From positions 62,001 to 126,000 of the forward strand of contig NC_012982.1 of NCBI RefSeq assembly GCF_000023785.1: a stretch of 64,000 bases of DNA, read 5' to 3'. Under the pieces are notes generated by a model that did no database searches, was not told where the DNA came from, and saw only the letters and a program-made list of their open reading frames with translations. This document shows, in pieces, positions 62,077 to 64,000 of this stretch (its first letter is position 1; each line of letters opens with the position of its first letter). Source of the DNA: Hirschia baltica ATCC 49814. Its GTDB lineage: Bacteria > Pseudomonadota > Alphaproteobacteria > Caulobacterales > Hyphomonadaceae. A program made the translations under genes and the position numbers.

Positions 62077-63519
62077 ATGGTACGGATGTTAAAAATGTCA
62101 CATAACTCTGCGGAAGAAACAAGATACCAGCCTGCACAAACCATCAATGAAGTGAAAAATTTGATATCAATTGCAACTCAGTGTGCTAATTTTCCAACAG
62201 TTACGTTACGGTATAGCAACTTAGAATTGCTAAAAAAAATTGGATTTACCGACTTTTCTGAGTCGTCGTTACAAAAATATTTCGCTGATTTCGATGCTCT
62301 TCCAGAAAATTTGCCCGAACCGCTGGCTCTTGCATATCATGGACACCAGTTTGGCCAATACAATCCTCAAATCGGAGATGGGCGAGGTTTCTTGTTTGCT
62401 CAATTCAAGGACGATAAGGGAAGATTGTTGGACTTGGGAACAAAAGGTTCTGGGCAAACACCATTTTCTAGAACGGGTGATGGGCGTCTAACGTTGAAAG
62501 GTGGCGTGCGTGAAGTTCTGGCGACAGAAATGCTGCAAGCGCATGGTGTAAATACATCAAAAAGCCTCACTCTTTTTGAAACGCATGAACAACTTTATCG
62601 AGGCGATGAGCCTAGTCCTGCACGCTCTGGTGTATTGGTTCGAATGTCTCACAGTCATATTAGGTTTGGAACGTTTCAAAGGCTTGCATATTTAGAGGAT
62701 GAGAAAGGCATTGCCGATCTGATTGCCTATTGCGTCCGGCATTACTATCCAGATGTACAAAGAGGGGAGTTTAAAGACACAGTCATTGCATTTTTTCGAG
62801 CAGTAATGACTGCAACAGCGGACATGATTGCCTCATGGATGGCTGCAGGGTTTGTGCATGGTGTTATGAACACTGACAATATGGTTATTACCGGTGAAAG
62901 CTTTGATTATGGACCATATCGGTTTTTGCCAGTCTCAGATCCAAATTTTGTGGCGGCTTATTTTGATGATGCTGGGCGATATAGATTTGGTCGACAGCCA
63001 GAAGTTGGAATTTGGAACCTGACTCAGTTGGCGGGTTGTTTGTTATCACATAGTGACTCGTCATCTCTTGAGGTCGTATTAAATGAGTATGCAGATGTGT
63101 ATCGCGCTTCCTTGCGGAGCCATGTTTTTAGGCGGTTAGGTATCCACCAAACGTCTCCAGAAGAGGATGGACATTTTATTCAAACCTATTTGAACTGGAT
63201 GACACAAAGTGGTGCGGCTTTTGAACAAACTTTTTTCGATTGGTATGGGGGAGCCGCCAGTGCGATTAGATCAAAATTAAGTCCACAGGCGAATTTGTAT
63301 GAAGGGACTGAGTTTTCCGAAGTCAAACAAATGCTAATGGCATATGAACCTTTAGATGAGAAGAGTTTGCAATCATCTTATTTTCAATCTGTTCATCCCG
63401 TTACTGTGCTAATTCAAGACATTGAAAATATATGGATGAAGGTGGTTGAAGAGGATGATTGGAGTGAATTTCATCAAGCCATTGATAGAATAAGAAATTA
63501 TTCAAAATGCACGGCATAA
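62077..63519 (+). CDS. selO: SelO/YdiU-family protein adenylyltransferase
   Basis: 480 residues. A pseudokinase-fold enzyme that AMPylates proteins. Signatures: YHGHQFGQYNPQIGDGRG, GTKGSGQTPFSRTGDGR, VREVLATEML, GVMNTDNMVITG and FDYGPYRF. The C-terminus ends Cys-Thr-Ala, so Cys is at the third-last position, as in E. coli SelO. In the E. coli loop before the GRY block a Cys is present; here the loop reads YFDDAGRYRF without Cys. ATGs at 62077, 62086 and 62095 are all possible starts. Confidence 0.92.
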   Translation: MVRMLKMSHNSAEETRYQPAQTINEVKNLISIATQCANFPTVTLRYSNLELLKKIGFTDFSESSLQKYFADFDALPENLPEPLALAYHGHQFGQYNPQIGDGRGFLFAQFKDDKGRLLDLGTKGSGQTPFSRTGDGRLTLKGGVREVLATEMLQAHGVNTSKSLTLFETHEQLYRGDEPSPARSGVLVRMSHSHIRFGTFQRLAYLEDEKGIADLIAYCVRHYYPDVQRGEFKDTVIAFFRAVMTATADMIASWMAAGFVHGVMNTDNMVITGESFDYGPYRFLPVSDPNFVAAYFDDAGRYRFGRQPEVGIWNLTQLAGCLLSHSDSSSLEVVLNEYADVYRASLRSHVFRRLGIHQTSPEEDGHFIQTYLNWMTQSGAAFEQTFFDWYGGAASAIRSKLSPQANLYEGTEFSEVKQMLMAYEPLDEKSLQSSYFQSVHPVTVLIQDIENIWMKVVEEDDWSEFHQAIDRIRNYSKCTA

Positions 63520-63641
63520 ATTTATGAAATCGGAATCACTGATTAGGTGAATGAGTGAAGTAAATTTGTTAACCGGTTTTTGCTACACCAAATATAGATA
63601 AAGGAATTTTCCTAAAGAAAATCCGATTTGGGTGGCGTGTA

Positions 63642-64000
63642 ATGTTTGATGGGCCTCAGGAAAAGGTCGATTTAGATAAAGAAGCTCTGGAGTTTTTCTT
63701 TAATTCCGTAGACGAGCATTTTGTTATTCTAAATAAAGATGGAGCGGTGTGCCGAGCAAATGGCGCATTCCGACGCTTTGTCGCGCCCGCTGCTGGTGCT
63801 GACAGTGTAAAGTTATCTGCATATCTGTCTGAAGAAAGTCGAGATAGGTTTCAAAAACAATTAGCGAGTTTGGAACCATTTGAAACGATTACTGAGCTTA
63901 AGCTGACTATGCGAATTGGATGGAGTATCCGATTGGTGCAAGCTTCAATAAGCCGCTCAGCTTCAGATCGGTATTATTACAGCGCTGTAGATATTACGAA
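63642..64000 (+). CDS. PAS-domain signalling protein, N-terminal part
   Basis: The gene starts at ATG 63642 (GGTGG 6 nt upstream) and runs off the right edge; 119 codons are visible. A PAS-like domain covers about residues 14-118, including FFFNSVDEHFVILNKDGAVC and SASDRYYYSAVDIT. Such domains usually precede a histidine kinase, GGDEF or EAL output, which lies outside the window. Confidence 0.75.
   Translation, partial: MFDGPQEKVDLDKEALEFFFNSVDEHFVILNKDGAVCRANGAFRRFVAPAAGADSVKLSAYLSEESRDRFQKQLASLEPFETITELKLTMRIGWSIRLVQASISRSASDRYYYSAVDIT

Noticed and set aside
1-64000. CRISPR arrays, prophage, integrative elements, tRNA or rRNA genes
   Set aside because: No regular repeats, integrase, transposase, phage structural genes, cloverleaf folds or rRNA sequence were seen.

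Overview
The window is a stretch of bacterial chromosome that looks like an alphaproteobacterium, most probably a marine, stalked or budding type (Hyphomonadaceae/Caulobacterales, for example a Hirschia-like genome). This rests on gene content and order: hemC-hemD-mic60-hemY divergent from tsaD, dapF/mtaB/ftsY/yciB on one strand next to ccmABCDG, and families frequent in this class (IalB, DUF1223, DUF350, PqiA-like, SelO). Base composition is moderate and even. I see no rRNA, tRNA, CRISPR array, insertion sequence, integrase or phage gene. The species call is inference.

Layout. 1-5.4 kb: partial NAD-dependent epimerase, TPR protein, a lipoprotein with three tandem FKBP domains, threonine ammonia-lyase, and a FemAB/BioF2-like acyltransferase. 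5.6-13.2 kb: the heme-operon cluster (hemY, mic60, hemD, hemC) divergent from tsaD-gpsA-yciI. 13.2-20.2 kb: minus-strand housekeeping and small membrane proteins (PqiA-like, pyrF, S1 protease, DUF350, rlmN, IalB family, thpR). 20.3-26.8 kb: Bax-inhibitor-like protein, then a four-gene GldA/GldF/GldG/DUF4340 ABC-transport operon, then a DUF1223 protein. 27-32.6 kb: acnA divergent from ccmABCDG; ccmD is a 46-residue gene. 32.6-42.6 kb: MarR regulator, yciB, flippase, DMT transporter, ftsY, mtaB and dapF, with a small block between mtaB and dapF (MerC-like protein, SRPBCC-ArsR pair, EF-hand lipoprotein). 42.8-52.7 kb: ArsR, S9 peptidase, thioredoxin-like protein, cytochrome c, hrpB, phosphoesterase, dicarboxylate/amino-acid symporter, peroxiredoxin. 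52.8-64 kb: an accessory-looking lipid/xenobiotic block (cytochrome P450, acyl-CoA synthetase, HSL-family esterase, TonB-dependent receptor), three unrecognised genes, SelO, and the start of a PAS-domain sensor.

The strongest regulatory signals are four. A perfect 15-bp Zur-type box lies just upstream of the merC-like gene. An Irr/ICE-like palindrome lies exactly in the spacer of the peroxiredoxin promoter. Twin AACC-N4-GGTT operators lie in the arsR promoter. A 9-bp-arm inverted repeat lies between the divergent P450 and acyl-CoA synthetase genes. Together they suggest metal- and peroxide-responsive control of genes otherwise annotated only by family. I found no convincing wholly new multi-gene system. 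The best leads are the Zur-MerC link, the triple-FKBP lipoprotein, the Gld-type operon and the unassigned structured intergenic regions.
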